This document shows positions 42,599 to 51,230 of a DNA stretch of 64,000 nt, piece by piece. The position numbers and the translations under genes were made by a program. The notes below the pieces were generated by a model, which saw nothing but the letters and a program-made list of their open reading frames with translations, made no database searches and was not told where the DNA came from. The first letter of the stretch is position 1; every line of letters starts with the position of its first letter. Origin of the DNA: CAMLOF01 sp041913045 (GTDB lineage: Bacteria > Pseudomonadota > Gammaproteobacteria > Burkholderiales > Burkholderiaceae_C); contig JAYSGB010000013.1 of the NCBI GenBank assembly GCA_041913045.1, positions 1-64,000 on the forward strand, written 5' to 3'.

Positions 42599-43525
42599 AT
42601 GGAGCGAGCAGACCTGGAACTGGTGCAGGCCATCAGGCAGCACGGGAGCATGACGGGCGCCGCGCAAGGACTCAGGCTGGCGCCTTCGGTGGTCACCAAA
42701 CGCCTGGCGGCGCTTGAGCTGGAGCTAGGGCTGAAACTTTTTCAAAGAACCACTCGGCACGTGAACCCCACGCCAGAGGGTGAAGCCCTTTGCGAACGAG
42801 CCACCACCCTACTGCAGGGTTTCAAGGATGCGGAGGAAGAGCTTCGCGAACGTCAATCCGAACCTGCGGGCCTAATCCGTCTGGCCGCGACATTTGGCTT
42901 TGGCAGGCTTTGGCTAGGCCCTGCCTTGGCAGTGTTTCAGGAACGCCACCCCAAACTGCAGATTCAACTGCTGCTCACAGAGTCGCTGCCGGACTTGGCA
43001 CGAGAGGGGCTGGATGGAGCGGTCTGGTTGTGGAGCGCCCCGGAACATCGGGCTGCGGAGTGGGTGTCGCGGCGACTTGCCAAGAATCAGCGGGTGCTGG
43101 TTGCAGCGCCCAGCTACGTGGAAAAACACGGCACGCCTGCAACCCCGGGGGACCTATCAAAGCACGCTTGCTTGATCGTCAGAGAAAACAGCAGCGACCC
43201 AAACCAGCGGTTTGACAGCTGGATGCTCAAAGGCCCCGGTGGCAAACGCACCACGTTGCCTGTGCACGGCCCACTGTCAAGCAACTCCGGTGAAATGGTG
43301 CGCGACTGGTGCCTTGCCGGCCACGGCATCATGCTGCGCAGCCTGTGGGACGTGGCGCCCCTGCTGGCCAGCGGCGCCCTGATACAGGTATTGCCTGAGC
43401 ACACCATGCCAGACGCAGATGTGCACTGGCTGGCGCCATTTCGCCCGCAGGTGCCTCGCCGAATCCGTCTGCTGGTGGATCACCTCCAGCAGACCTTCAA
43501 GCAGGAGCCTTGGCGAAACCGATGA
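42599..43525 (+). CDS. LysR-type regulator divergent from the tartrate/D-malate dehydrogenase
   Basis: 308 residues. An N-terminal winged helix (about 1-62; GAAQGLRLAPSVVTKRLAALE) is followed by a substrate-binding-like effector domain (about 90-300). The CrgA/DmlR subgroup is suggested by LFQRTTRHVNPTPEGE and HLRPQVPRRIR-type C-terminal sequence. Probably activates the divergent dehydrogenase gene in response to tartrate or D-malate. The AT-rich 101-base gap contains AATAATCTTTCAATTGATTATT, partly palindromic, as a likely operator. Confidence 0.9.
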   Translation: MERADLELVQAIRQHGSMTGAAQGLRLAPSVVTKRLAALELELGLKLFQRTTRHVNPTPEGEALCERATTLLQGFKDAEEELRERQSEPAGLIRLAATFGFGRLWLGPALAVFQERHPKLQIQLLLTESLPDLAREGLDGAVWLWSAPEHRAAEWVSRRLAKNQRVLVAAPSYVEKHGTPATPGDLSKHACLIVRENSSDPNQRFDSWMLKGPGGKRTTLPVHGPLSSNSGEMVRDWCLAGHGIMLRSLWDVAPLLASGALIQVLPEHTMPDADVHWLAPFRPQVPRRIRLLVDHLQQTFKQEPWRNR

Positions 43526-43526
43526 A

Positions 43527-44420
43527 TCAGCGCGCCGGCGCCCTGACCACCAGACTCACGCCCAATGCAGTGAGAGCTGTACCAACAATGGTCACGATGG
43601 TGATGGGTTCACTGAACAGGAACCACGCGATGACGGCCGTACAAGGCGGCACCAGGTACATGAGGCTGGTCACGGAGGCTGCAGCGCCACGCTGGATCAA
43701 CATGTACAACAGCGAGCTGCCACCCAAGGTAAGGCCGAGCACAGACCACGCCATGGCACCGACGAGCTCAGCGTTCCAACCCATGCCCTCGGTTTCCAGC
43801 AATGCAAGAGGCAAGGTGACCACGAAAGCTGCTGCAAGCTGAACCGTATTGGCGCTGCGCACATCGCAAGGCTTGACGTGACGCTTCTGGTACAAGGTGC
43901 CGATGGTGATGCTGAACAGAGCCAGCACCGCGAACGAAAGATTGAGCCAGGTAGCGGTGTCGCCAGGGCCACCCGCACCGAACTTACGTGACACCACCAG
44001 TACCAAGCCAGTGAAGCCAAGAGTCAACCCAACCCACTGGCGGCGTGTAACCTGCCCGCCCGTGGATGAAAGCCAAATAGCGGTTAGCACCGGTTGCAAA
44101 CCCACCACCAGCGAAGACAAACCCGACCCCATACCCGCCTTAACGGCAGCCCACACACCACCCAGGTAACCGGCGTGCATGAGCATGCCGACAACGCTCA
44201 GGTGAAACCACTGCTCACGGGTTTTTGGCCATGTCACCTTGGCCACAAAAATCCAAGGCAGAAAACAAAGAATGGAAAGCGCGTAACGCCACGCCAGGAA
44301 CGACATAGGCGGCGCATGTGGCATGCCATAGCGGGCAACGATGAAGCCCGTGCTCCAGATGAGCACGAACACGCCAGGCATGGCGCGCAGCCAAGCGTTG
44401 TCAGGAGCGGAACCAGACAT
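43527..44420 (-). CDS. EamA/DMT-family transporter
   Basis: 297 residues with ten predicted membrane helices in two EamA repeats (about 12-145 and 155-290). VLIWSTGFIVARYGMP at the start, and the second repeat beginning near LNLSFAVLALFSITIGTLYQKRHVK, are typical of drug/metabolite exporters of the YedA/RhaT superfamily. Stops one base from the convergent LysR gene and lies 16 bases downstream of pgsA. The substrate is unknown. Confidence 0.9.
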   Translation of the reverse strand: MSGSAPDNAWLRAMPGVFVLIWSTGFIVARYGMPHAPPMSFLAWRYALSILCFLPWIFVAKVTWPKTREQWFHLSVVGMLMHAGYLGGVWAAVKAGMGSGLSSLVVGLQPVLTAIWLSSTGGQVTRRQWVGLTLGFTGLVLVVSRKFGAGGPGDTATWLNLSFAVLALFSITIGTLYQKRHVKPCDVRSANTVQLAAAFVVTLPLALLETEGMGWNAELVGAMAWSVLGLTLGGSSLLYMLIQRGAAASVTSLMYLVPPCTAVIAWFLFSEPITIVTIVGTALTALGVSLVVRAPAR

Positions 44421-44436
44421 GAGGGAGAGAGCTTTC

Positions 44437-45006
44437 TTAGCGCACCTTTGCCCGAATCTCGGGCAGTGCCTTCTGCATGTAATAGACCATGGACCAGACC
44501 GTGAGCACCGCCGCGATCCAGATCAGCACCGTACCCCACAGGTGTGTATTGATCACACCGAACAAGCGGCCGTCGTAGAGCAGGAAAGGAATGGCCACCA
44601 TCTGCGTGGTGGTCTTGAGTTTGCCGATCATGTGCACGGCCACACTCTTGTTGGCCCCGATCATGGCCATCCACTCGCGCAGAGCGGAGATGGCAATTTC
44701 ACGCCCAATGATGATGAGGGCCACGAAGACGTCTGCGCGGTCCAGGTGAACCAGCACCAGCACGCATGCACAGACCAGGAACTTGTCGGCAACCGGGTCG
44801 AGGAATGCACCGAACGATGAGGTCTGGTTGAGGCGACGGGCCAGGTAGCCATCGGCCCAGTCCGTCAATGCGAACACCACGAACAGCACGGTGGCGATCA
44901 GGTTCTGCATCTGCAACGTGATCCCCGGCAGGTAGAACACGGCCACGATGAGGGGAATGGCCACGATGCGTGCCCACGTGAACAGTGTTGGCAGATTGAA
45001 GAACAT
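44437..45006 (-). CDS. pgsA: CDP-diacylglycerol--glycerol-3-phosphate 3-phosphatidyltransferase
   Basis: 189 residues. Committed step of phosphatidylglycerol synthesis in the inner membrane. The CDP-alcohol phosphotransferase motif is complete: DWADGYLARRLNQTSSFGAF followed by LDPVADK, giving the D-G-x2-A-R-x8-G-x3-D-x3-D pattern. About four to five membrane helices. The uvrC stop lies 21 bases upstream, so pgsA follows uvrC, a common bacterial order. Confidence 0.95.
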   Translation of the reverse strand: MFFNLPTLFTWARIVAIPLIVAVFYLPGITLQMQNLIATVLFVVFALTDWADGYLARRLNQTSSFGAFLDPVADKFLVCACVLVLVHLDRADVFVALIIIGREIAISALREWMAMIGANKSVAVHMIGKLKTTTQMVAIPFLLYDGRLFGVINTHLWGTVLIWIAAVLTVWSMVYYMQKALPEIRAKVR

Positions 45007-45027
45007 GGGGGTGATTATGCGTGGACT

Positions 45028-47019
45028 TCAGTGCAAGGCACGATAGATGGCTTCGGCCAGGTCTGCGGAAATGCCTTCGACAGTGGAAAGGTCCTCAACA
45101 CTGGCGTTGGCCACGCCGCGCACACCGCCAAAACGCTGCAACAGGCGAGCCCGCTTCTTGGGGCCCACGCCGGGAATGTCCTCCAGCTTGCTGCCGCCAG
45201 TGCGGGCCTTGGCCCGCTGTGCGCGCATGCCTGTGATGGCAAAGCGATGCGCTTCGTCGCGGATCTGCGCCACCAGCATCAGCGCAGCAGAATCAGCACC
45301 CAGGTAGACCTTTTCGCGGCCATCGGCAAACACCAGTTCCTCCAGACCCACCTTGCGGCCCTCGCCTTTTTCCACGCCCACAATGCGGCCCAGGTCCAGC
45401 CCCAGGGACTCGAACACCTCACGCGCCACACCCACCTGGCCTTTGCCGCCGTCGATGAGAACAATGTCGGGCATGCGAGCGCCGCCAACTGCCTTGTTCG
45501 CGTCACCCGACTCACGCAGCGCCTGGGCAAGCTTGCCGTAGCGGCGTTCCAGCACCTGCCGCATGGCTGCGTAATCATCCCCGGGAGTAATGCCATCGAT
45601 GTTGTAGCGGCGGTACTGGCTGCCTTGCATCTTGTGGCCCTCGAACACGACGCACGACGCCATGGTGGACTCACCCGCCGTGTGCGAAATGTCGAAGCAC
45701 TCGATGCGCAGGGCATCCAGCGCGTCTTCGGGCAGGTCAAGCGCCTGGGCCAGCGCGCGCGTGCGCGCCTGCTGCGAGCCCTCCTCAGACAGCAGGCGGG
45801 CCAACTGCAAATCGGCGTTCTTCTGTGCGAGTTCCAGCCACACGCGGCGGTGTTCGCGTGGGTTGAACACGGCGTGCAGGCGCATGCCGCTTTGTTCGCC
45901 CAACAGCTCCAGCAAACCCTGTTCAACGGGTGCGCCCAGCACCAGCACGGGCGGCGGCGCGGCCTGTGTGTAGTGCTGTGCCATGAAGGCTTCCAGCACG
46001 CGCTGCTCGACGTTTGCAGTCTGGACTGCGGCCGTTTCTGCGTCACCCTCGTCGGCGTCAGCGTCCAGCGCCGCCAGCACGGCCCCCTCTTCCACATGGG
46101 CCGGAAAGTACGGCCTGTCCCCTAGATGACGCCCGCCACGCACCATGGCCAGGTTCACACAGGCGCGCCCGCCATGAACCTTCACGGCGAGGATGTCCAC
46201 ATCCTGGTCGCTGGTGCTTTCCATGGCCTGCTGGTGCAGCACGGTGGACAGCGCCTTGATCTGGTTGCGCACCTCGGCGGCCTGTTCAAACGCCAGCTTC
46301 TCTGCGTGAGTCAGCATGCGTTGCTCTAGCTCGTCGAGCACGGTCTGTGTTTCGCCGCGCAGAAAGGCACTGGCGCTGCGCACGTCGGCAGCGTAATCAG
46401 CCGCCGAGACGAAGCCCACGCAAGGCCCCGAGCAACGCTTGATCTGGTACAGCAGACAAGGCCGCGTGCGATGGTTGAACACCGTGTCTTCACAGGTACG
46501 CAGGCGGAACACCTTCTGCAGCAGCTGGATGGTTTCCTTGACCGCCCAGGCATTGGGGTAAGGGCCGAAGTACTGGTGCTTCTTTTCCACCGCACCCCGG
46601 TAGTACGACATGCGGGGAAAGTGCTCGGGTCGCGCCTGCGGGTCCGCAGCGGCAGGCGACTGTTCAAAAGCGGGCGTCCAGGTGTTGGCACTCAGGCGCA
46701 GGTAGGGGTAGCTCTTGTCATCCCTGAAGAGAATGTTGAAACGCGGCTGCTGCGTCTTGATGAGGTTGTTTTCCAGCAACAGGGCCTCAGCCTCGGAGCG
46801 CACCACGGTGGTTTCCATGCGCGCGATCTTGCTGACCATGTGGCCGATTCGCGTGCCGTCATGGCTCTTCTGGAAGTAGCTGGAGACGCGTTTCTTCAGA
46901 TCACGCGCCTTGCCGACATACAGCAGCATGCCTGCGGCGTCGAAATAGCGGTATACGCCAGGCAGCGACGGCAGTGCCGCCACGGCCTTGAGCAACTCTT
47001 CGGGATGGGGTGAAGTCAT
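45028..47019 (-). CDS. uvrC: Excinuclease ABC subunit C
   Basis: 663 residues from ATG 47019 (MTSPHPEELL). Dual-incision nuclease of nucleotide excision repair. The N-terminal GIY-YIG domain (LPGVYRYFDAAGMLLYVGKARDLKKRV) makes the 3' cut; a Cys-containing region (RPCLLYQIKRCSGPCVG) is followed by a UVR motif binding UvrB (ELEQRMLTHAEKLAFEQAAEVR). The RNase-H-like endonuclease (LRIECFDISHTAGE, PDIVLIDGGKGQ) makes the 5' cut, and tandem HhH motifs end the protein. The frame is open a further 154 codons upstream, but that part overlaps earP and is not UvrC-like. Confidence 0.96.
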   Translation of the reverse strand: MTSPHPEELLKAVAALPSLPGVYRYFDAAGMLLYVGKARDLKKRVSSYFQKSHDGTRIGHMVSKIARMETTVVRSEAEALLLENNLIKTQQPRFNILFRDDKSYPYLRLSANTWTPAFEQSPAAADPQARPEHFPRMSYYRGAVEKKHQYFGPYPNAWAVKETIQLLQKVFRLRTCEDTVFNHRTRPCLLYQIKRCSGPCVGFVSAADYAADVRSASAFLRGETQTVLDELEQRMLTHAEKLAFEQAAEVRNQIKALSTVLHQQAMESTSDQDVDILAVKVHGGRACVNLAMVRGGRHLGDRPYFPAHVEEGAVLAALDADADEGDAETAAVQTANVEQRVLEAFMAQHYTQAAPPPVLVLGAPVEQGLLELLGEQSGMRLHAVFNPREHRRVWLELAQKNADLQLARLLSEEGSQQARTRALAQALDLPEDALDALRIECFDISHTAGESTMASCVVFEGHKMQGSQYRRYNIDGITPGDDYAAMRQVLERRYGKLAQALRESGDANKAVGGARMPDIVLIDGGKGQVGVAREVFESLGLDLGRIVGVEKGEGRKVGLEELVFADGREKVYLGADSAALMLVAQIRDEAHRFAITGMRAQRAKARTGGSKLEDIPGVGPKKRARLLQRFGGVRGVANASVEDLSTVEGISADLAEAIYRALH

Positions 47020-47075
47020 GGAAATCCGATTGTCGCACCGCGTTGGTGCCCTACCCGCCGGGCGACAATGCAGCC

Positions 47076-48152
47076 ATGCAAGACACACGCGACCTGCCCT
47101 GCCTGACCTGGGACATCTTCTGCCACGTGATAGACAACTGGGGCGACCTGGGCGTGTGCTGGCGGCTGGCGGCTCAACTTGCGGAACGCGGACAGCAGGT
47201 GCGCCTGTGGGCTGACGACAACGCACCGCTGGACTGGATGGCTCCCGGCGCACGCGAGGGACACTGGCCGAACGTGGAGGTGCATGACTGGCCCCGAGCA
47301 GACGCCAACGCCGCCGCACCGACCGCACCGCCGGGAGACGTGCTGGTGGAAGCCTTTGGCTGTGAGATACAGCCCCAGTGGGTACGAGCACTGCAACCCA
47401 CCGGCGAAGGCCGCGTCTGGCTGAACCTGGAATACCTGAGTGCAGAAGACTACGTGCGGCGCTGCCATGGTCTGCCATCACCTGTGCTCAGCGGTCTGTT
47501 GGCCGGACGCACCAAATGGTTCTTTTACCCTGGATTTTCACAAGGCACGGGCGGACTTCTGCGCGAGACCGGCCTTCTGGAACAACAAGGCAGCTTCGAT
47601 CGCAGCGGGTGGCTGCAGGGCCAAAACATTGCCAACGACGGTGCCCCCGTCGTTTCGCTGTTCTGCTACGAGCCTCCAGCCCTGCCCGCTTTGTTGCGCC
47701 TGCCCGAGCTGGCAAAAGCGCACTGGCTGGTGGCGCCTGGGCGCGCCGAAGCGGTTTTCTCGATAGCAACCACCCCAGACACTCGCAGCAAGGTGCTGCC
47801 CCACCTGCCACAAACCGAATTCGACCACCTGCTGTGGGCCTGCGACCTGAACTTCGTGCGGGGCGAAGACTCTCTGGTGCGCGCCTTATGGGCGGGCAAG
47901 CCCTTCGTCTGGCACATTTACCCCCAGCATGACGACGCCCACCACGCCAAGCTGGACGCCTTTCTCGACTGGCTGCAAGCACCCGCCTCGCTGCGCGAGT
48001 TTCACCACACTTGGAACGGGATCGACAACGCCCCCTTGGCCGCGCCCGCACTGGCCGAATGGCTCGAATGCACTCTGGCAGCCCGCCAACGACTGTTGAA
48101 ACAGGACGATCTGCTCACACAGCTGCTGGGCTTTGTCATGGAAAAACGCTAA
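47076..48152 (+). CDS. earP: Elongation factor P maturation arginine rhamnosyltransferase
   Basis: 358 residues from ATG 47076. GT-B inverting glycosyltransferase that moves rhamnose from dTDP-rhamnose onto Arg32 of EF-P so that polyproline stretches are translated. The N-terminus TWDIFCHVIDNWGDLGVCWRL is the EarP signature; near the C-terminus LNFVRGEDSLVRALWAGKPFVWHIYPQ gives the nucleotide-sugar region. It lies just upstream of efp, which carries the matching Arg32. Divergent from uvrC. Confidence 0.95.
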   Translation: MQDTRDLPCLTWDIFCHVIDNWGDLGVCWRLAAQLAERGQQVRLWADDNAPLDWMAPGAREGHWPNVEVHDWPRADANAAAPTAPPGDVLVEAFGCEIQPQWVRALQPTGEGRVWLNLEYLSAEDYVRRCHGLPSPVLSGLLAGRTKWFFYPGFSQGTGGLLRETGLLEQQGSFDRSGWLQGQNIANDGAPVVSLFCYEPPALPALLRLPELAKAHWLVAPGRAEAVFSIATTPDTRSKVLPHLPQTEFDHLLWACDLNFVRGEDSLVRALWAGKPFVWHIYPQHDDAHHAKLDAFLDWLQAPASLREFHHTWNGIDNAPLAAPALAEWLECTLAARQRLLKQDDLLTQLLGFVMEKR

Positions 48153-48171
48153 AATATATGGTTTTGCGAGC

Positions 48172-48235
48172 CTGCCTAGCCGGGTGGACCAGAGCCACAA
48201 GGTGCACGCAGCCGCCCCGCCGCGCGCCTAGGCAG
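48172..48235. other. Long-range inverted repeat in the efp leader
   Basis: CTGCCTAG (48172-48179) and CTAGGCAG (48228-48235) are perfect 8-base inverse copies in the 121-base earP-efp gap, enclosing a GC-rich stretch. If both arms are transcribed this would fold the efp 5' leader about 38 bases before its start. TAAAATAT at 48150-48157 could be a -10 for an efp promoter. Confidence 0.35.
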
Positions 48236-48273
48236 AGTGCCCAGCCCGAGCGGCACAACCCCCTGGAAACACC

Positions 48274-48828
48274 ATGAAAATCGCTCAAGAAATCCGCGCT
48301 GGCAACGTGATCATGCACGGCAAAGACCCCATGATCGTCCTGAAGACCGAATACGCCCGTGGCGGCCGTGGCGCTGCCACCGTGCGCATGAAGCTCAAGG
48401 GCCTGCTGGGCAACATCGGCACCGAAGTCGTCTTCAAGGCCGACGACAAGATCGACAACATCATTCTCGACAAGAAGGAGTGCACCTACTCCTACTTCGC
48501 CGACCCGATGTACGTCTGCATGGACGCCGACTACAACCAGTACGAAGTCGAAGCCGAAAACATGGGCGATGCTCTGAACTACCTGGAAGACGGCATGGCC
48601 GTTGAAGTGGTGTTCTACGAAGGCAAGGCCATCTCGGTTGAACTGCCCACCAGCGTCGAGCGCGAGATCACCTGGACCGAGCCCGCCGTGAAGGGCGACA
48701 CGTCCGGCAAGGTGCTCAAGCCTGCCAAGATCGCCACCGGTTTCGAAGTGGCCGTGCCGCTGTTCGTTTCCCAGGGCGACCGCATTGAAATCGATACCCG
48801 CACTGGTGAATACCGCAAGCGCGTCTGA
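48274..48828 (+). CDS. efp: Elongation factor P
   Basis: 184 residues, three beta-barrel domains mimicking tRNA; binds the ribosome E site and relieves stalling on polyproline. The tip of domain I reads ARGGRGAATVRMKLKGLLGN with Arg at position 32 instead of the Lys34 modified by EpmA, so this is the arginine-rhamnosylated class served by the adjacent earP. C-terminal SQGDRIEIDTRTGEYRKRV is the family end. Confidence 0.97.
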   Translation: MKIAQEIRAGNVIMHGKDPMIVLKTEYARGGRGAATVRMKLKGLLGNIGTEVVFKADDKIDNIILDKKECTYSYFADPMYVCMDADYNQYEVEAENMGDALNYLEDGMAVEVVFYEGKAISVELPTSVEREITWTEPAVKGDTSGKVLKPAKIATGFEVAVPLFVSQGDRIEIDTRTGEYRKRV

Positions 48829-48857
48829 AGACCGTGTTGTACGGATCAAAGACAAGG

Positions 48858-48880
48858 AAGGCTCTTCGGAGCCTTTTTTG
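48858..48880 (+). terminator. Terminator after efp
   Basis: AAGGCTC-TTCG-GAGCCTT followed by TTTT; the UUCG-type tetraloop makes it stable. Confidence 0.9.
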
Positions 48881-48967
48881 TTTTCTGTGTCGTGCCCTTG
48901 AACCCCTCACCTTGGCTGGAATCCAAGGACTGGCGACCGCTTCAACACGAACGCCAGGAGCCTCCCA

Positions 48968-49861
48968 ATGAACATGCAGAACAACACCCATAACTTGCAG
49001 TCCAGCAGACTGGCCGACGCAGCCGTAGAAATGCACCTGATGGGCGACGGTAGCCACCCACTCCAACCGGACGCCTATCGCCTGGCATTCGCCGATTCAG
49101 AATTTCTCTTGCGTCGCGAAACACGCGGCATCCGCTTTCAGTTGGAGTTGCTCAAGCCCGACCTGGCGCAACACGCGCATGGCATTGAGAACACCATCGT
49201 GGTGTTTGGCAGCGCGCGCTTTCGTGAACCCGAGGAGGCCCAAAAGCTGTTGCAGGAAGCGCAGGCCAGCGGAGACGCCAAGGCCATACGCCGTGCGCAG
49301 GCTCTGGTGCGCAACGCGCACTATTACGACAAGTCTCGCCGCTTTGCGCAGATGGTTGCCGACTACAGCCTGAGCTGCCCCAGGCAAGACCAGTTGCACA
49401 TTGCCACCGGGGGCGGCCCCGGCATCATGGAAGCGGCCAATCGAGGCGCACACGACCGTGGCGTGCTCAACGTGGGTCTGAACATTTTACTGCCACACGA
49501 GCAGACGCCCAACCCCTACATCAGCCCTGAGCTGTGCTTCAAGTTCCACTATTTCGCGCTGCGCAAGATGCACTTCCTGATGCGCGCCAAGGCACTCGTG
49601 GCCTTCCCTGGCGGGTTTGGCACACTGGACGAGCTGTTCGAAGTGCTGACGCTGGTGCAGTGCAAAAAGGCCAAGCCGGTGCCAATCTTCCTGTTCGGCA
49701 GCGACTACTGGAAGCGCCTGATCAACTTCGATGTGCTGGTGGAAGAAGGCGCGATTTCTCCCGAAGACCTAGACCTGTTCCAGTATGTGGACGAGCCAGA
49801 GGAGGCCTGGGAAGGCATCAAGCGCTTCTTCAACCTGCCCGACGCCTGCCAGGTGGCCTGA
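48968..49861 (+). CDS. LOG-family protein (long form)
   Basis: 297 residues. Rossmann-like LOG/TIGR00730-type fold with the hallmark GGGPGIMEAANRGAHD and PGGFGTLDELFEVLT, the phosphate-binding and catalytic motifs of cytokinin riboside 5'-monophosphate phosphoribohydrolases and PpnN-like nucleotide hydrolases. The N-terminal ~75 residues are an extension relative to the short LOG enzymes, so the substrate is more likely a general nucleoside monophosphate; this is inference. CAGGAG precedes ATG 48968. Convergent with the antiporter gene. Confidence 0.88.
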   Translation: MNMQNNTHNLQSSRLADAAVEMHLMGDGSHPLQPDAYRLAFADSEFLLRRETRGIRFQLELLKPDLAQHAHGIENTIVVFGSARFREPEEAQKLLQEAQASGDAKAIRRAQALVRNAHYYDKSRRFAQMVADYSLSCPRQDQLHIATGGGPGIMEAANRGAHDRGVLNVGLNILLPHEQTPNPYISPELCFKFHYFALRKMHFLMRAKALVAFPGGFGTLDELFEVLTLVQCKKAKPVPIFLFGSDYWKRLINFDVLVEEGAISPEDLDLFQYVDEPEEAWEGIKRFFNLPDACQVA

Positions 49862-49876
49862 TAGCCACCCAGCTAA

Positions 49877-49900
49877 AGCCTGCCGCAGCCGCGGCAGGCT
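49877..49900. terminator. Hairpin between convergent LOG and antiporter genes
   Basis: AGCCTGCCGC-AGCC-GCGGCAGGCT, a perfect 10-bp stem between the two stops. No T-run follows, so termination strength is uncertain. Confidence 0.55.
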
Positions 49901-49906
49901 GTGTGA

Positions 49907-51166
49907 TCACATTGGGAAGATGCGGAAGCAGGCAATGGCCACAAGGGTCGGCCCCAGAGCCCCGAGGAAAAGGCTCTGCGCGGAAATGGCCCCCTCGTTG
50001 AATGTGCTCTTGAGTATGGATGCGCCTGCAGGGTTGGGCGCGTTGGCGATGATGGTGAGGCCACCGCCCGTGACCGCGCCGGTGACCAGGGCGTATTTGA
50101 ACTCATCCGACAGGCCATCCACCAGCGAGCCCAGGTAGGTCAACGCTGCGTTGTCGGTAATTGCCGTCAAGGCCGTGGCACCAAAGTAGATCTGCGTCTC
50201 GTCCATGGACATCAGCATTGGCTGTAGCCACCACTGCTGCATGCCGCCCAGCACCACCAAGCCCCCCAGGAAGAAGGCAACCAGCAGCCCCTCACGCAGG
50301 ATCAGGCGGTCTTGGAACGCGGGGTAAGCGGTGGCCACGCCCATGAACAGCAGAAACACCGCAATGAAAGCCGCCGGGTGGTGCGAAAACACCACGATGG
50401 CCAGCAGGAAAAGCATGTGAACGGCAACCATCCAGCCCGGCACACCAGTGTAGGGAGACTTGCTGGAGTACTCCATCAACTTGAGTTCACGTGCAAACAG
50501 GAAGGTGAGCACCGAGGCATTGATGAACACAGCCAGCGCAGCCTTCCAGCCGATGTGCGTCAGCATGTAGGTGGTGTCAAAACCCCATTTGCTGGCCACC
50601 ATGAGGATGGGGGGTGCTGCGTACGGGGTGAGCGTGCCACCAATAGAAATGTTGACAAACAATGCGCCCAGCGCGGCGTATTGGAGACGGCGAGACGCCT
50701 TGGCGAACACCGTGTCCTTCATCAGAAGCGCGGCCAGAGTCATGGCGGCGGGTTCGGTGATGAACGAACCGAGAAGCGGGACGATGCCCAAGGCTGTGAA
50801 GAAGAAGGCCATGCTGCGCGGCAGCGGAATGACCCGCACAACGCCCTGTACTGCGGCAGACGCGGCCTGGAGCACTGGCCGGCTGCCCGCAACCACCATG
50901 ATGGCGAACACGAACAGCGGCTCGGTGAAGTTGCGCGCATCCAGGTAGCCCAGCGCCTCGTCTTTGCCAACCATGAAGGCCATGGTGATCATGAACACCA
51001 TGGCCCAGAAACCGAAGACGATTTCCACTTCGGCCAACAGATGCCAGACACCGGCATGGGCAGGCCGGGTGTGCGCAAGATGCTCGAAGAACTTGGTCGA
51101 GAAAGTGTGGATCAGGGCGAGCGCAAAAAGTGCGGCCGCCACCACCTGCACCGTGGTGGGTGACAT
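49907..51166 (-). CDS. Putative Na+/H+ antiporter
   Basis: 419 residues with about eleven hydrophobic segments. LGSFITEPAAMTLAALLMKDTVF, NISIGGTLTPYAAPPILMVA and FGATALTAITDNAALTYLGS resemble the putative Na+/H+ antiporter family found in many proteobacteria, related to the NhaD/ion-transporter superfamily. EPAAMT and ITDNAA carry acidic residues inside membrane helices, as expected for ion coupling. It stands 65 bases downstream of rmuC. Ion specificity is inferred only from family. Confidence 0.85.
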   Translation of the reverse strand: MSPTTVQVVAAALFALALIHTFSTKFFEHLAHTRPAHAGVWHLLAEVEIVFGFWAMVFMITMAFMVGKDEALGYLDARNFTEPLFVFAIMVVAGSRPVLQAASAAVQGVVRVIPLPRSMAFFFTALGIVPLLGSFITEPAAMTLAALLMKDTVFAKASRRLQYAALGALFVNISIGGTLTPYAAPPILMVASKWGFDTTYMLTHIGWKAALAVFINASVLTFLFARELKLMEYSSKSPYTGVPGWMVAVHMLFLLAIVVFSHHPAAFIAVFLLFMGVATAYPAFQDRLILREGLLVAFFLGGLVVLGGMQQWWLQPMLMSMDETQIYFGATALTAITDNAALTYLGSLVDGLSDEFKYALVTGAVTGGGLTIIANAPNPAGASILKSTFNEGAISAQSLFLGALGPTLVAIACFRIFPM

Positions 51167-51230
51167 GGATCAGTCTCCTGTTGTTGGGGGGTGACGGGGC
51201 ACCCGTTGGCGGGTGATTGTAATTAGGCTG

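Noticed and set aside
47020..47481. N-terminal extension of UvrC by 154 codons
   Set aside because: This part is antisense to earP and Arg/Pro-rich; the GIY-YIG domain begins directly after ATG 47019.
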